Below, piece by piece: positions 5,871-7,117 of a DNA stretch of 7,117 bases (its first letter is position 1; each line of letters starts with the position of its first letter). Below the pieces are notes generated by a model that worked only from the letters and a program-made list of their open reading frames with translations, was not told where the DNA came from and did not search any database. Both the position numbers and the translations under genes were made by a program. Source of the DNA: Verrucomicrobiales bacterium (GTDB lineage Bacteria; Verrucomicrobiota; Verrucomicrobiia; Limisphaerales; UBA9464); contig DLVS01000179.1 in assembly GCA_003445095.1 (NCBI GenBank), positions 1 to 7,117 on the forward strand, in the 5' to 3' direction.

Positions 5871-6815
5871 ATGCGGTCCGAGTCCCATCGCCCCCAGCCT
5901 GTGGATGTCCGCGGTCATCGCCGGAAAATCCCGCGGTCATTTAAGGACCTCACCCCCAGCAACCATTTCAATCCCCGCTCCTTTTTTCGCGAAATGGTGT
6001 GGAAAGCCTTCCTCACCCCGCGCGGCGGCTCCTTCAAGGTGCCGCGCTTTCCGCATCTGAGCGCCGGCGAGCTGGCACTCACCTGGATCGGCCACGCTTC
6101 GTTTCTGCTCCAGTTCTCCAATCTAAACGTCATTATCGACCCAAATTTCGCGAACTGGCTGTTCTTATTGAAACGACTCAAGCGCCCAGGACTTCGTGCG
6201 CGCGATTTACCTCCCATTGACCTGGTGCTCCTCACGCACGCCCATTTCGACCACTTCCATAAACCGTCAATCCGGAAGCTTCCGCCGTCACCCAAGATCG
6301 CCGTCCTTCCCTGGGGCTGTGGTTCGCTGGCGCGCTCTCTCGGCTTCGAGCGCGTGGTCGAGTTGCAATGGTGGGAGAGCTTTGGACACGATGATTGGAA
6401 AGTCACCTTGGTCCCGGCCAAACATTGGGGCGCCCGAACGCTCCGCGACGCCCATCGCGGTTGGGGTGGCTTCCTCATCGAACACCAAGGTCGCCGGGTT
6501 TACCACGCGGGCGACTCAGCCTATTTCGAAGGCTTCCGCGAGATTGGCGAACGCCTCCGGCCCGAGATCGCCCTTCTCCCCATCGGCGCCTACTACCCCG
6601 ATTCCTTCCGACACGTCCACATGGGTCCCGATGAGGCCGTCCTCGCGTTCAAAGATCTCCGCGCGCATTGGCTCGTCCCGATGCATTACGGGACCTTCAA
6701 GCTGAGTTTTGAAGAAATGGACGAACCCGAACGCTGGCTGCGCGAAACGGTCGATGAACAACGAATGATGCGGTACTTGCGCATTCTCGAAGAAGGCGTG
6801 CCGGAGAAATTCTGA
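5871..6815 (+). CDS. MBL-fold metallohydrolase (Lactamase_B_2, NAPE-PLD/UlaG-like)
   Basis: This is a 314-aa protein if ATG 5871 is used. The MBL fold starts near residue 58, so ATG 5994 (MVWKAFLTP...) is also possible; neither start has a clear ribosome site. The zinc site is complete. THAHFDHFH supplies H123, H125, D127 and H128. PAKHWGART supplies H185, HAGDSAYF the bridging D215, and VPMHYGTFKL H272. The early block LTWIGHASFLLQF and the following IIDPNF are typical of the broad beta-lactamase-like hydrolase group containing NAPE-phospholipase D-like and UlaG-like enzymes. KHWGAR, HAGDS, LLPIGAY and MHYGTF match the NAPE-PLD-like side best. No signal peptide is evident. The substrate, a phosphodiester or lactone ester, is not determined. 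It is transcribed divergently from the glycosyltransferase fusion and followed 84 bases later by a cupin gene on the same strand, without overlap. Confidence 0.9.
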   Translation: MRSESHRPQPVDVRGHRRKIPRSFKDLTPSNHFNPRSFFREMVWKAFLTPRGGSFKVPRFPHLSAGELALTWIGHASFLLQFSNLNVIIDPNFANWLFLLKRLKRPGLRARDLPPIDLVLLTHAHFDHFHKPSIRKLPPSPKIAVLPWGCGSLARSLGFERVVELQWWESFGHDDWKVTLVPAKHWGARTLRDAHRGWGGFLIEHQGRRVYHAGDSAYFEGFREIGERLRPEIALLPIGAYYPDSFRHVHMGPDEAVLAFKDLRAHWLVPMHYGTFKLSFEEMDEPERWLRETVDEQRMMRYLRILEEGVPEKF

Positions 6816-6888
6816 AGCGGCCGAGCGTTCGGTGCGTTTTCGTGCGCCGGCTGACTTCCAGAGTTGGTTTCGCTTCGGCATTCGTGGC

Positions 6889-6892
6889 AGGA
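6889..6892 (+). promoter_or_regulatory. Ribosome binding site (AGGA) supporting the cupin GTG start
   Basis: AGGA lies seven bases before GTG 6900, a good Shine-Dalgarno spacing. It helps decide the cupin start: the nearby ATG at 6892 is in another frame and meets TGA almost at once. Confidence 0.5.
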
Positions 6893-6899
6893 TGCGTCC

Positions 6900-7117
6900 G
6901 TGACTCATCCCCGTCGATTTATCACCAACGCCGAAGCCCTAAAGGAAGACTACAAAGGCCGAACCAACTACTGGCTTTGTCGTCCCGAGGTCTGCGAAGC
7001 CAAGGATCTTCAGATTTGCCGAGCCGTTATCCCCGCCGGTGAAGGTCATAATTTTCACACGCATCCGGAGCTCGAAGAGGCGATTTACGTTTTGGAGGGT
7101 GAAGTGGAGCAGTGGGT
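6900..7117 (+). CDS. Cupin domain-containing protein, N-terminal part (3' end outside window)
   Basis: GTG 6900 opens a frame (MTHPRRFITNAEALK...) that runs past the window end, about 72 residues visible. It has a cupin first motif: VIPAGEGHNFHTHPELEEAIYVLEGEVE, with G-x(n)-H-x-H-P-x(3-4)-E-x(6)-G spacing. The two His (HNFHTHP) and the Glu (LEEAIYVL) are candidate metal ligands, and EGEVE begins the turn after strand D. The second cupin motif would lie beyond the window. Cupins are too varied to name an activity from this; a small metal-binding enzyme or sensor is likely. The start is supported by AGGA seven bases upstream. It follows the MBL-fold gene on the same strand after 84 bases and may share its transcript, though nothing ties the functions together. 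Confidence 0.85.
   Translation, partial: MTHPRRFITNAEALKEDYKGRTNYWLCRPEVCEAKDLQICRAVIPAGEGHNFHTHPELEEAIYVLEGEVEQW

Noticed and set aside
5574..5918. N-terminal extension of the glycosyltransferase fusion to 5918
   Set aside because: The extension is Arg/Gly/Ser-rich with no domain, passes through the hairpin at 5611-5636, and overlaps the divergent MBL-fold gene.
6821..6832. Short CCGA/TCGG hairpin followed by a TTTT after the MBL-fold gene
   Set aside because: The stem is only four base pairs and the T-run is short and displaced, so a terminator is not supported.
1..7117. CRISPR array, tRNA, rRNA, insertion sequence or prophage genes
   Set aside because: I found no regularly spaced direct repeats, no tRNA-like cloverleaf, no rRNA-like sequence and no transposase, integrase or phage structural motif in any frame.

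Overview
The window is GC-rich and bacterial. It looks chromosomal, with no rRNA, tRNA, CRISPR array, transposase or phage gene visible. Four things suggest a Verrucomicrobiota/Pedosphaera-like or related PVC/Acidobacteria-type genome: a Tat-exported TIM-barrel sugar isomerase-like protein, a large glycosidase/glycosyltransferase fusion, small DUF6883/DUF4926 genes, and mostly weak Shine-Dalgarno sites. This placement is inference from gene style, not a database result.

The left quarter (1-1776, all + strand) is a crowded run of very small accessory genes, several of them broken. It opens with the 3' end of a DUF6883-type gene. A DUF4926-type gene overlaps it by ATGA, and one base further on starts a CopG/HicB-like antitoxin-type gene that carries a one-base frameshift. 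A second two-gene module follows: an intact 136-aa hypothetical protein, then an overlapping partner that can be read end to end only by repairing a one-base deletion (about 1345), a one-base insertion (about 1454) and an in-frame amber codon (1509-1511). The stretch ends with an orphan C-terminal tail resembling the end of a family of DNA-methyltransferase-like proteins. It reads as a small-gene/TA-like accessory island in decay.

The middle (1791-5573, - strand) is carbohydrate-related. The 5'-proximal gene encodes a protein of about 908 aa fusing a clan GH-A (GH2/GH5-like) TIM-barrel module to a family-2 glycosyltransferase, followed by several membrane segments and a conserved C-terminal domain. 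Seventy-eight bases downstream lies a Tat-signal TIM-barrel sugar isomerase/epimerase-like gene, possibly co-transcribed.

A 297-bp divergent spacer (5574-5870) contains a perfect 11-bp hairpin that would carry a GCAA tetraloop in the glycosyltransferase-strand RNA. To the right (+ strand) are an MBL-fold metallohydrolase with a full zinc-ligand set and the 5' part of a cupin gene that runs off the end.

The points most worth a second look are the GH-A/GT2 fusion with both catalytic glutamates apparently on the cytoplasmic side, the hairpin in its leader, and the two partly decayed compact small-gene modules.
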